From: Okapia johnstoni
Lineage: Eukaryota; Chordata; Mammalia; Artiodactyla; Giraffidae
Assembly: GCA_024291935.2 (NCBI GenBank)
Contig: CM044310.1
Location: 78,676,713-78,740,712 of the forward strand
Length of the DNA: 64,000 nucleotides
Reading direction: 5' to 3'
This document shows, one piece after another, positions 53,501-64,000 of this stretch. The position numbers were made by a program, and so were the translations under genes. The first letter of the stretch is position 1. Each line of letters opens with the position of its first letter. A model generated the notes under the pieces. That model saw nothing but the letters and a program-made list of their open reading frames with translations. It was not told where the DNA came from and made no database searches.

Positions 53501-56500
53501 TAAAAATAAAATAGAAAGCTATGCTTATTAATATGCGGTAGCACAATCTGAGCTCTGAATGACACAGCATTCCTCTGCCATTTCTGCAGATCTGTGGACA
53601 GCAAAGTATTCACAAGAGACTTTCAACCACCAACTACTGATATCATTAAAATTTATATACTGTTTATGCTTTTTAAAACAGAAATAACATGGGAATTTCA
53701 TAAAACATAGCTGTTTCTTAGGTAAAACCTAAATTCTAAATTAAAAATTCTAAAACCTAAATTTAAAACCTAAATTCTACCCTTTGGAAAGAGGGTGTCT
53801 CAGCAGGGGCTCACCTTAATGAGGATCCCTTCCTTGCAGTGATGGATCCCGTTATCACTCAGAGCGCACTTACTCCCAGGATATATTTCTATACCAGCAC
53901 CCTACAAGTTACATTTTAAAGTAATCACAGTCACTTTTAAATAGGCAGGACTATAAAAGAAGGTTTATCACTTCTTAGAATTTTAATGTAGCACAAATAT
54001 AAAGTGTTTTATAGAAAGTTATACTAAGTATTTCTAATCAACATTTCCATTTGCTTAATTTCCAACAAGTTGTCTATCATTTATCATATTCAAATACCAT
54101 ACAGACACAGGCACAGGCACAGACACACATACACACACACACAACAATGGCTAGGAGTTTCAACATTTGATGACTGTTTCACTCTTTCATTCTGGACAAA
54201 TCATTTTTCTGATTCTGCCCCAAAAATGTCAGTTAACAATTATGTTGAAAGAAGCACATATTAAAAATAACCATTCTCTTAGATATACTCAGTTAGTTGG
54301 AGAACAGTGTTCATATCCAGTAAAATATTGTTAAATTGTAGATAGAAATAAAGCTCTACATTTTGAAAAGCACACCAGTTTAAGAATATCCCAACATAAC
54401 TTGAAAATCATTTCTGTGAATTAAAATAACTAATGCTCCCCACTACTACACACGTTCAATTAGTAGCTAATTCAAATGTTCTGTTTATACCCTGAGAGTA
54501 ACTAGCACAATCCATGCACAGCCCAATTCTCTCACATTGTCTCTTGGCACCAAATGGTACCAACAACAAAAAGTAACAGTAATAGGAATAATTTATTTCC
54601 TGACACTATGCTAGGCACTTTAGTAAGTAAAAATGTTCACTCAAACCTCTATGATTATTTAAAAATTCACTTTTAGAATGATTTCATATACAATATCCTA
54701 GAAGAGTTGCAATTAACCATTTATGACACATCTATTGAATGTATGTTAAGTTGTTTCCCTAGGAATGGTAGTATACCATGAGAAAACATTTATTATTACT
54801 TCTCCCTTTAGAGATTACTGATATGTAGGGGCATGGTCACTTGACACCAATCTAACTCTCTGTAGAAGTCGTAAGATCTATGAAATGGGCCTTCAGCTCA
54901 GACTTTCAGTTTGTAGCTATATACAGAAATAGATTTATGGGGAATAACATTAAAAATACATACACAATGAAACAGTTTAAATATCAAATTATCAGGAATC
55001 ATGTAAAGCCTGAAAAGAACAACTTAAGCCAGCAGCTACTTAGAAACTGGGACAATCATGGTCAAAATATATTATGAAACTGAACAGATATTTAATAACT
55101 AAAAAGAAACTGAAAAGGCTGCCTCTTCTAAGATGATGGTACAAGTAAAAATCATGGACATTATATATAAAACATAATGTGATTGAAAAGTAGAATAAAG
55201 AAGCCAGACTATCTAGACACCTCAACCCCTGAGGAATGACACCAACCTAGTGTAGACTGGGTTTTCTTTTTGCCTCACATTTCCAGACATGAAACTAAAG
55301 AAGCTGGCAATCCATAAACAACAGACACACACCAGAAAAGCCTCCCCCAAATCCCACTCTCTCTACCCAAAGGGCTAGGTAAGCCTTGAAGGACAGAAAA
55401 CTTTGAAACAATAACAGCTCTATTCTAGCCAAACACCAAAGTAAAAAAAATTAGTCCACTTCATTCATGCTGGCAAGTGCCAAGGGGGAGCCTAGACTTC
55501 TACCCTCTCAAGGCTGTGACTAAGCACCCCAATACTCACACAGGGGTAGTATCACTTAAAGTCAAAGATTTTCATCCCCACTAGCTGGTAACTAGTCCCT
55601 CAGCCTCTGGACTCATACCCTCAACTGATAACAAGATGCTGCACCCACTCCTTACTGGAGTGGTGTCAGAGCAGGCCCAGTGGGAGGTCTAGATTTTCAT
55701 CATTGCCAGTGGTAACAAGCCCACTGCCATGTGCCAGAGTGTCAGTGGAGACATGTTAGAAACTAGAATTCTCACAATCACCCACCAGTAACAAGGACCT
55801 TTCCCACTCAACTTGGATACCAATAAAGGCCAAATGGGGAAGTTGGAGATCTGGTAGTAATAAGACAGTAGCTTTTACCCCATTCCCTCCTGTAGTAGTG
55901 TAGGAGAACCCCACCTAAGACAGAAGATGCAGATTCTAATAATATAATACAAAATATCCAGGTTTCAGTTGAAAATCACATGTCATATCAAGTGCCAAGA
56001 AGATGTCAAACTTAATCAAATCAAAAGGTAATCGATGCAAATCAAAACCAAGATGTCAGAGATGATGGAATTAGCTGACAAGGATTTTAAAGCAGCCAAT
56101 TATTTTAGTGAGCAATTATAAAATACTTAAATGAAAAATAAAAGATTGAATAAGAAAATAGAAAGTCTTATCAAAGAAATAGAAGATATAAAGAACCAAA
56201 TGGAAATTTCAGCAGTGAGAAATACTATAAGTGAAATAAACAGCTCAGCGGATGGGCACAACAGCATAAAGGAAACGAACAGAGGAGAGGATCTGTGAAA
56301 CGGAGCACATAACAATCGAGATCATCCAGTCTGACAGGGAGGAAGCAATCTGAACAAGAAGAAAAAGAACAGAACCTCAGGGACCTATAGGACAATAACA
56401 AAGGATCTAAAATGTTTGTTATCAGTAAAAAAAAGAAAAATCAAAGAAGAAATAGCTAAAAAAATCCCCAAATTTGGCAAGAGACATGAAACTTACAGAT

Positions 56501-59500
56501 TCGAAAATCTGAGAAAACAGGATAAACTCAAAGAAATCCATTTCAAGGTACATCATAATTAAACTTATAAAAGCTTAAGGCCAAAAGGAGAGGGGAAAAA
56601 AGGAAAAGTTATCTTGAAGGCAGTCAAAGAAAAATAATGTCTTATCTATTAGAGAAAAAATTCAAATAAAGAGGATTTCTCATCAGAAACCACGGAGGCT
56701 AGAAGAAAGTGGCACAGTATTGTTCAAAAGAGCTACCAGAAAAGAGTCGTCAACTTAGAATCCTATATCCAGTGAAAATATTCTTTAGGAATAAAGAGAA
56801 ATCAAGACATTCTAAGATGAAAGAAAGTGAATAGCATTTGACAAAAGCCAACACAAATTCATTATGAAAATTCTCAGAAAACATTAATAGAGGACAACTT
56901 CCTTAACTTGATAAAGAATATTTACAAAAAAACCCTACAGTTAGACTGGTGGCAAAGATGGTGAAGTGGGAGGACCCTGAGTACCTCCCCAGAGAGGCAC
57001 ACCAAAAACAAACCACTTACCAAAGGGACTGTCAATGAGAACAGCCTGGTGACTAGCAGAAACTATTTCCCACAATTAAAGTTACAAAGAAGGGACTGCA
57101 AAGAGACAGACAGAAAGGGCGGAGACACAGTACAGTCAAGGCCTACACCCCCAGGGTAGGCAACCCACAAACAGGAATTAGGCAAAATGAGGTAACAGAG
57201 GAACATGTTCCAAAAAAAGAAACAAGACAAAAAAATCCCACAAGAATTAAGTAAAGTGGAGATAGGCAATCTACCTGATAAAGAGTTCAAGGTAATGATC
57301 AAAAGATGATTGAAGAACTCTGGAGAAAACTGGATGAATACAATGAATTTAACAAAGACTTAGAACATATAAAAAAGAACCAAAGAGAGACGAAATGCAA
57401 TAACTGAAATGAAAAATACACTAGAAGAAATCAATAGTAGATTAAATGATGCAGAGAAACAAATCAGCAATCTGGAAAAGAGACAGAAATCACTGAAGCT
57501 GAACAGAAAAAAAGCATGAAAAGAAATGAGGACAAGTTTAAGTGGCTTGTGGGAGAACATTCACATTGTAAGGATCCCGGGAGAACACCAAGAGAAAGGG
57601 GCAGAGAACACACTTAAAGACATAAAACCTGAAAACTTCCCTAATCAAGGAAACAAAAATCTAGGTCAGGAAACAGAGAGAGTCCCAAATAGGATCAAAC
57701 CAAAGAGGACTACATCAACACATATTATAATTAAAACACATATTATAATTATAATTATAATAAAAACAAAAATTAAAGAGAGAATATTAAAAGTAGCAAG
57801 GGAGGACTTCTCTGGTGGTTCAGTGGTTAGGAATCCACCTGCCAATGCAAGAGACACAGGTTTGATCCCTGGTCCAGGAAGATCCCACATGCCGTAGAGC
57901 AACTATGCCCATGCACCACAACTACCGAGCCTGTCCGCTGCATCTACTGAAGTCCATGTGGTTAAGGCCTGTACTCTGCAATGAGAAGCCCACATACCAC
58001 AACAAAGAGTAGCCTTCGCCATAACTGGAGAAAGTCTGTCAGCAGCAACAAAGATCCAGCACAACCAAAAAATAAATAAAATTAAAAAAAAGAAAAAAGC
58101 AGCGAGGGAAAAGCATCATGTTATATACAACGGGACTCCCATAGGATATCAGCTGACTTTTCAGCAGAAACTCTGAAAGCCAAAGGGCACAATATATTTA
58201 AAGTGATAAAAGGGAAAAAACTAAAATCAAGAATATCTGTGAAAATAATCCGAAAAAAATATATATATACATATATATGTTTTAACAGAATCATTTTGCT
58301 GTACATCTGAAACTAACACAATATTATAATATATCAACTATACTTGAACAAACAAACAAAAAAGAAATCCCTTTATCAGACACCAGCTGATTAAAAGGCC
58401 AGCATATTTCATAGTCCACCCAAAAGAAGAGAAGGGCAACAGGGATGGCCAGGGACAGATCAAGACACTCCTGGCCTGAAATGTGGTGGGAAGGAAGATA
58501 CCCTGCAGAGACAGTGAAGATAAGAGGGGGTTAAGGAGAAAACTGGAGCCCAAAGGATGCATCTCACCATCCTGGCTGCTTTACTCCCTTTTTACTGAGA
58601 TACAACTCACATACCATGCAATTCACCCAGTTAAGTTTAATGTACCATTTGCTAGTTTTTAGTTTATTCACAGAGTTGTGCAGCCATTACCACAGTCAAT
58701 GTTAAAACACTTTCATCATCTTAGAACAAGACCCTGTACCCTTCAGCTATTACTCCAACCCCTCTTTCCCACTCTATGCCCAGCCCTAGGCAACCACTGC
58801 TTTAGTTTCAATGCATATAGATGTGGCTATCCTGGACATTTCACATAAAATGAATTATATACTATGTTGAAAAAAAGAGAGAATACTTCATCCAGCAAGG
58901 CTTTCACTCAGATTTGATGGAGAGATCAAAAGTAAAGCAAAAACTAAAAGCATTAAGCGCCACAGAACCAGCTTTGCAAGAAATCTCACATGGAATTCTC
59001 TAAGCAAACAAGAAAGGTCACAACTAGAAACATGAAAATTATGAAAGGAAAAAGCTCACTGATTGATAAAAGGAGTTATACAGTAAAAGCAGTAAATCAA
59101 CCATGTACAAAGCTCACAGGAAGATTAAAAGATATAGTAAAATCATCTATATGTGCAATAAGTAGTTAAGGGATATACAAAAGGATGTAAAATAAAATGT
59201 CAAAAGACAGTAACTGTAGGGGCAGGGGAGTAAAATTGCAGGGTTGTTAAAAATGCATTTGAAATTGAGATTAGCAACTTAAAATAATCACATATACATA
59301 AAAGTTGATATATATAAATCTCACTGTAACCACAAATCAAAAATCTATAATAGACACACTAAAAGATAAAGGAATCCAAACATAACAGTAAAGATAGTCA
59401 TTAAATCATAAGGGAAGAGGACAAAAGAAAAGAAAGGAGCAGTAGAGAACTACAAAAACAACCCCAAACAAAGAACAAAATAATAAGTACGTATCTGTCA

Positions 59501-62500
59501 AAGCTTTAAATGTGAATAGACTCCAATTAAGATACAGAGTAGCTGAATGGATATAAAACAAGACCCATATATATGTACTGTCTACAAGAAACTACTTCAG
59601 ATCTAAAGACACACAAACTGGAAATGAACGAATAAAAAATGGTACTCCATGCAAATGAAAACTGGGATAGCAATACTTATACCAAACAAAATAGACTTGA
59701 AAACAAAAACTGTAACAAGAGGTAACATAGGACATGACATAAATATAAAGGAGTAGACCCAACAAGAAGATATATCAATTGTAATTATGTATGCACTGAT
59801 ACAGGTAATATAAAGAAACTGGCAGTAACACAATGATAGTAGACTACTTAACACCTCCTCAATGGATACATCATCTAGAGAGAAAATCAATAAGGAAACA
59901 CTGGCCAGATGGACTTAATAAATACCATTCCATCCAAAAGAAGCAGAAGACATCCTTTACGCATGGCAATTCTACAGCCAGAAAACAAATCTCAGAATTC
60001 TAGAAAACTGAAATCCTATTAAGCACCTTTTCTGATCACAATGATATGAGACTAGAAATCAATTACAAGAAAAAAAACTGCAAAAAACACAAACATGTAC
60101 AAGGTAAACAACATGATACTAAACAAACAATCGGTCACTGAAGAAATAAAAAAATACCTGAAGACAGATGAAAACAGATGATCCAAAACACAGTGATGAA
60201 AATAGAAACACAATGATCCAAAATCTATGGGATGCAGCAAAAGCAGTTCTAAGGGGCAAGCTTACAGTGAAACAAGCCTACCTCAGAAAACAAGAAAGAT
60301 CTCAAATAAACAACGTAATGTTAAAGGAACTAGAAAAAGAACAAAGAAACTCCAAAGTCAGGATAAGGAAATATATAACAAAGATCAGAGTAAAAATAAA
60401 TGAAGAGACTGAAAAATAGTAGAAAAGTTCAATGAAATCAAGAGCTGGTTCTTTGAAAATATAAACAAAATTGATGAACCTTGAGCCAGACTCACAAAGA
60501 AAAAAGAGAGAGAGGGCCCAAATAAAACCAGAAATGAAAGAGGAAAAGTTACAACTGATACCACAGAAATACAAAGGATCATCTAAGATTACAAGGAGCA
60601 ATTGCTCCTGCTGGTGCTAAGTCGCTTCAGTCGTGTCCAACTCTGTGCGACCCCACAGACGGCAGCCCATCAGGTTCCCCTGTCCCTGGGATTCTCCAGA
60701 CAAGAACACTGGAGTGGGTTGCCATTTCCTTCTCCAATGCATGAAAGTGAAAAGTGAAAGTGAAGTCACTCAGTCGTGTCCGACTCTTCGCGACCCCATG
60801 GACTGCAGCCTACCAGGCTCCTCTGTCCATGGGATTTTCCAGGCAAGAGTACTGGAGTGGGGTGCCATTGCCTTCTCCAACAAGGAACAATTATATGCCA
60901 ATAAAATGGACAACCTAGAAGTAATAGATTATCTCTAGAAAAGTACAATCTTTAAAGACTAAATCAGGAATAAATAGAAAATATGAACAGATCGATTACC
61001 AGTAATGAAATTGAATCAGTAATTTAAAAAGCTCCCAGTAAACAAATGTCCAGGACCAGACAGCTTCACAGGTGAATTCTACCAAACATACAAAGAAGAG
61101 TTTACATCTATCCTTCTTAAATTATCCCCCAAAATTGAAGAGGTACATTCCCAAACTCATCCATGAGGCCACCATCACTCTGATATCAAAACCAGAAAGA
61201 GACACCACACACACACACACAAAAATCACAGGCCAATATTCTTGACAGTCATAGATGAAAAAATCCTCAACAAAATATTAGCAAATAGAATCCAACAACA
61301 CATTAAAAGGATCATACACTATGATCAAGTGGGATTAACCTCAGAGATACACGGATGGTTCAATATCTGCAAATCAATCAACATGACACAACACATTAAC
61401 AAATGAAAGAATAAAAAAACCATTTGATCATCTCAGTTGATGCAAAGAAAACTTTGGACAAAATTCAATATCCATTTATGATAAAAATTCTCAACAAAGT
61501 GCCCATTAATGGAATACACCTCAATATAATGAATGATATACAGCTAATACCACACTCAATGGTGAGAAGCTGAAAGTATTTTCTTTAACATCAGGAAAAC
61601 ATGACACGGATGCCCATTCTCATCATTATTATTCAATGTGGTACTGAAAAGTCTAACCACAGCAATCAGACAAGAGATAAAAGAAATCCAAATAGGAAAG
61701 AAGTAAAACCATCACTGTTTTCAGATGACATGATACTATCCATCAAAAATCCTAAAGACATCACCAAAATCCTACTAGAACTCATCATGAATTTGGTAAA
61801 ATTGCAGGATACAAAATTAACATACAGAAATCTGTTACCTTTCCATACACTAATTATCAGAAAGAGGAATTTAAAAAACTATCCAATTTACAATCACATC
61901 AAAAAGAATACTTAGAACTAAGTCTAATTAAGGATGTAAAAAACCTGTATACTTAACGAGACTTCCCTGGTGGTCCAGTGGTTAAGACTGCACTTCACTG
62001 TAGGGTGTGTGGGTTCAACCCCTGGACAGGGAACTAAGATTCCATAGGCCACGTGGCATAGCCAAGAGAAAAAACAAACCTGCACTTAGAAAACGTAAGA
62101 AACTGATGAAAGAAATCAAAGATGACACAAACAGATGGAAAGATACACTGTGCTAGTGGACTGGAAGAATACTGTTAAAATGACAACACTACTCAATCTA
62201 CATATTCAAAGCAATTCCTATCAAAACACCAATGGCATTTTCCACAGAATTAGAATAATTCTAAAATCTGTATGGAAACACAAAAGACCCCAAATAGCCA
62301 AAACAATCTTGAGAAAGAACAACAAAACAAGAGGTACCATGTTCCCTGATCTCAAGCTATACTACAAAGCTGTAGTAATCAAAACAGTATGGTACTGGCA
62401 CAAAAACAGGAGAAATCTTTGCACCCTAGGGCTAGACAAAGAGTTCTTACACATAAAAGGAAAAATTGATAAACTAGGCTTCATCAAATTTTAAAACTTT

Positions 62501-64000
62501 GCTCTGTCTGTAAAAGCCTCATGAAAACAATGAAAAAACAAGCTACACACTAGCACATCTGTAAACGACGTACCCAACTGAGGATTCATATCTAGAATTT
62601 ATAAAGAACTCTCAAAACTCTATAGTTTAAAAAAAAATACAATCAGAAAATGGACAAATGTCATGAATTTTTCACTGAACGTAAGGATGGCAAAAAAGCG
62701 TATGAAAAAATGTTCATCATCATTAAGCACTAGGGAAATACAAATTAAAACACACCTATCAGAATGGCTAAAATTAAGAAGTAGTGAAAATACCAAATAT
62801 GGATCATTGGATCCATAATACCAAAACAAAAATTGGATCCAATACCAAAAATTAGATCAAAAATATCAAACTGGATCATTCAGACTTTATTAGTGGGGAT
62901 GTAAAATGGTACAACTAGTCCAGAAAACAGTTTGGCAGTTTGTTAAAGAAAAGTAAGCACACAACTAACCACATGTCCTGCAACTAGACTTCTAGGCATT
63001 TACCCCAGAGAAATGAAAACGATGTTCACACAAAAACCTGTACACCAATGTTTACAGGAGCTTTATTTTTCCAAAATCCCAAAACTGAAAACAACAGATA
63101 TTATTCAACAAACGAACAGTTAAAAGTGTGGAACAATCATACCCGGAATACTACTTAGCAATAAAAAAAGAACCTATTGGTACATGCAACAACCTATATA
63201 TAGCTCCGGAGAACTGTGCTGAGTGAAAAAAGCCAGTTCCAAAAGGGTGTATACTGTATGATTCTAGTTACGTAACATATTTGAAATGATGAAATAACAG
63301 AAATGGGGAACAGATTAGCATTTGCCTGTGGTTAAGGAGAAGGTCAGAAGGACAGGCACATAGACAGCTTTAAAGAGCAACATGAAGGATTCCTGTAGTG
63401 ATGGAAATATTCAACTTAACTGAATTTTATCCTGCTTGTGATGCTGTACTATAGTTTTGGAAGACGTTACAGTTAGAGGAAACTGGTAAAAAGTACACAT
63501 ACATGCTATTTCTGTATTATTTCTTACTACAGAATGTGAATTTACAATTATCTGAAAATAAAAATTTAATTTAAAAACAGCAACCAAGCCTCAATTACTA
63601 CATCATTTACAAAGTTACAACTTAAAAAGTCTAACCTCTTTTTTAAAGATATGACAGAGAAACTGTGAGATGTATTATTGTCTTCCTGATTTGAAAATGC
63701 TAAATAAGAAGAGCATTACACAATTGAGTCTGGCCAACTTAATGTATGTAAGTATCTGAAGTTCTCTGAAGAAAGAGAACAGAAGTGTGCATTTATATCT
63801 TGTCCCACATTTTACTTACCTGTTTAGAACTTAAACCTAAGCTACTCCCCAAAAGGATAAGAGATTATCATACCTTGGCACCATATAAATCTGAGTTCTT
63901 CATTAAAAATTCTGCTGATGTTCGTACTGTGACTCCTGTAGTTTCACACTGCAGTACACAGTTTTCCAATGTGGTCTTGCCACGGTGAATGACTATGATG
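50239..64000 (-). CDS. SHCBP1: SHCBP1, SHC SH2-domain-binding protein 1 (last four coding exons, 5' part outside)
   Basis: Exons 64000-63874 (partial), 53901-53815, 53413-53272 and 50564-50239 splice in phase at GT-AG sites to give about 226 C-terminal residues and a TGA stop. SHCBP1 binds the SH2 domain of SHC1, acts at the central spindle and midbody in cytokinesis, and is strongly tied to proliferation. The first three exons hold the end of the right-handed parallel beta-helix, seen as repeats rich in G-V/I-x-V and N-x-I turns ([39 protein letters not shown]). The last exon is a charged tail ending [17 protein letters not shown]. No break is seen. The intron between 53902 and 63873 is about 10 kb and nearly all repeats. 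In humans the gene is at 16q11.2, far from GAS8. Confidence 0.94.
50747..51015 (+). mobile_element. Bov-A2 SINE in the last SHCBP1 intron
   Basis: Plus-orientation, so antisense to SHCBP1. Two monomers with GGACACGACTGAGCGACTTC and GTCGGACACGACTGAGGTGA. A short 27-bp repeat of the CAGTACTCTTGCCTGGAAAATCC motif starts it. Its left edge is about 180 bp from the SHCBP1 last exon. Confidence 0.92.
51195..51800. mobile_element. Ancient interspersed repeat (LTR- or DNA-type, family uncertain)
   Basis: Motifs such as GGACCTTGCAGATGTAATTAAGGTTA, AACAGATTCTCGCCCAGAGC and CTTCTGACCTATAGAACTAT recall a common old mammalian element. I could not settle the family. Confidence 0.5.
51920..52787 (+). mobile_element. 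Short 5'-truncated L1 with target-site duplication
   Basis: Only the last part of ORF2 and the 3' UTR are present, closely related to the end of the 46.4-48.3 kb copy ([17 protein letters not shown] block, AAGGTGGGAGGGGGGTTCAG in the 3' UTR). Direct repeats aattcaagaatt lie at 51908-51919 and 52788-52799. It sits in the last SHCBP1 intron, antisense to the gene. Confidence 0.92.
53272..53413 (-). CDS. SHCBP1: SHCBP1 penultimate coding exon
   Basis: It encodes [30 protein letters not shown] and [11 protein letters not shown] plus one base. The acceptor is tgtcacag|GAC and the donor GAAG|gtatgg. The open frame runs on upstream past the acceptor (to KHLFSMSQ) but that is intronic. Confidence 0.94.
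53815..53901 (-). CDS. SHCBP1: SHCBP1 coding exon (third from end)
   Basis: It encodes 29 residues, [18 protein letters not shown] then [11 protein letters not shown], in phase 0. The acceptor is cttgtag|GGT and the donor AAG|gtgagc. It is too short to appear as a long open frame. Confidence 0.93.
54097..54144. repeat. CA-rich microsatellite
   Basis: Interrupted CA repeat (ACAGACACAGGCACAGGCAC followed by ACACACACACA). Confidence 0.85.
55900..57800 (+). mobile_element. Old L1 5'/ORF1 regions
   Basis: Decayed ORF1-like sequence in at least two overlapping pieces (near 55960-56930 and 57240-57660). Motifs include GAAATAGAAGATATAAAGAAC, AAATACACTAGAAGAAATCAA and AAACCTGAAAACTTCCCTAA. Short coiled-coil-like frames survive. 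Confidence 0.6.
57803..58098 (+). mobile_element. CHR-type (tRNA-Glu) SINE
   Basis: GGACTTCTCTGGTGGTTCAG at left, the B box GGTTTGATCCC, GATCCCACATGCCG, and an A-rich tail. It splits old L1 sequence. Confidence 0.9.
58100..59020 (+). mobile_element. Old L1 ORF1 continuation with nested LINE-like segment
   Basis: ATCAGCTGACTTTTCAGCAG (58148) and CTTCATCCAGCAAGGCTTTC (58887) are parts of one L1 ORF1. They are separated by sequence including a 58590-58870 block (TTTACTGAGATACAACTCAC, GAGTTGTGCAGCCATTACC) from another old element. Confidence 0.55.
60606..60881 (-). mobile_element. Bov-A2 SINE
   Basis: Two reverse monomers: GCTAAGTCGCTTCAGTCGTG, CACTCAGTCGTGTCCGACTC and two ACTGGAGTGGG motifs. 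It is inserted in old L1 sequence. Confidence 0.93.
61209..61222. repeat. Short CA microsatellite
   Basis: (CA)7 tract within old L1 sequence. Confidence 0.75.
61958..62085 (+). mobile_element. CHR-type SINE (short)
   Basis: GACTTCCCTGGTGGTCCAG, GGGTTCAACCCC and GGGAACTAAGATTCC in order, ending in AGAGAAAAAAC. Confidence 0.9.
63874..64000 (-). CDS. SHCBP1: SHCBP1 coding exon (fourth from end, cut by window edge)
   Basis: It reads [18 protein letters not shown], then [14 protein letters not shown] and KNSDLYGAK with donor AAG|gtatga. The open frame reaches the window edge, so the exon's 5' end is not visible. Confidence 0.93.

Larger units (their letters stand above)
59400..63590 (+). mobile_element. 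Old L1 ORF2 and 3' end, interrupted by SINEs
   Basis: Decayed ORF2 can be followed from an endonuclease-like part (about 59500-59900) through reverse transcriptase-like parts (near 61040-61800) to the C-terminal region (62100-63200) and a 3' end near 63590. Frames are short and broken. Bov-A2 (60606-60881) and CHR-type (61958-62085) SINEs inserted later. Confidence 0.65.
53902..63873 (-). other. Large SHCBP1 intron (about 10 kb)
   Basis: No exon is recognised. It is mostly A-rich old L1 sequence on the plus strand (from about 55.9 to 63.6 kb), interrupted by SINEs listed separately. A CA-rich microsatellite lies at 54097-54144 and an old LINE-like segment near 58590-58870. Confidence 0.75.

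Noticed and set aside
21465..62085. tRNA genes at the GGTTCGATCC boxes
   Set aside because: All such boxes sit inside Bov-tA, Bov-A2 or CHR-type SINEs with degraded tRNA-like heads, not folded tRNAs.

Overview
This is mammalian nuclear DNA from a ruminant, most likely a bovid (cattle, sheep or goat group). The evidence is split genes with GT-AG introns, CpG-island promoters, many Bov-tA and Bov-A2 SINEs, a near full-length BovB (RTE) LINE, tRNA-Glu-derived CHR-type SINEs and L1 copies. Species cannot be decided from the window alone.

Layout. (1) At 1-3.5 kb lies the 5' end of DBNDD1 on the minus strand: a CpG island and a first coding exon, with the rest of the gene leaving the window on the left. 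(2) At 7.0-20.2 kb lies a complete GAS8 (DRC4) gene on the plus strand. Its 11 coding exons splice to 478 codons, and it encodes a coiled-coil subunit of the nexin-dynein regulatory complex of motile cilia. (3) At 20.4-23.0 kb lies a complete, apparently intact URAH gene on the minus strand (5-hydroxyisourate hydrolase, 141 codons in 4 exons, with an N-terminal PTS2-like peroxisomal signal). It is tail-to-tail with GAS8. (4) At 23-50 kb there is a long stretch without a recognisable functional gene. It holds two minisatellites, a dead BovB, a solo LTR, an inverted repeat, an orphan CpG island or promoter near 37 kb, a decayed TPX2 retropseudogene, many SINEs and a 5'-truncated L1 with target-site duplications. 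(5) At 50.2-64 kb lie the last four coding exons of SHCBP1 on the minus strand. They include one intron of about 10 kb packed with old L1 sequence, and the gene continues off the right edge.

How it fits together. DBNDD1-GAS8-URAH is the gene order of human 16q24.3, next to the q telomere, where URAH is the pseudogene URAHP. SHCBP1 belongs to human 16q11.2, next to the centromere. The repeat-rich 23-50 kb interval therefore spans a conserved-synteny junction between blocks that sit at opposite ends of human 16q. GAS8 has a cilia-type promoter candidate (X-box-like) and a TCTCGCGA motif. URAH acts in peroxisomal urate breakdown. SHCBP1 is a proliferation and cytokinesis protein. These genes are neighbours and do not form a pathway.

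Exon boundaries come from reading frame, phase and splice consensus together with recalled family sequences. No alignment was run.
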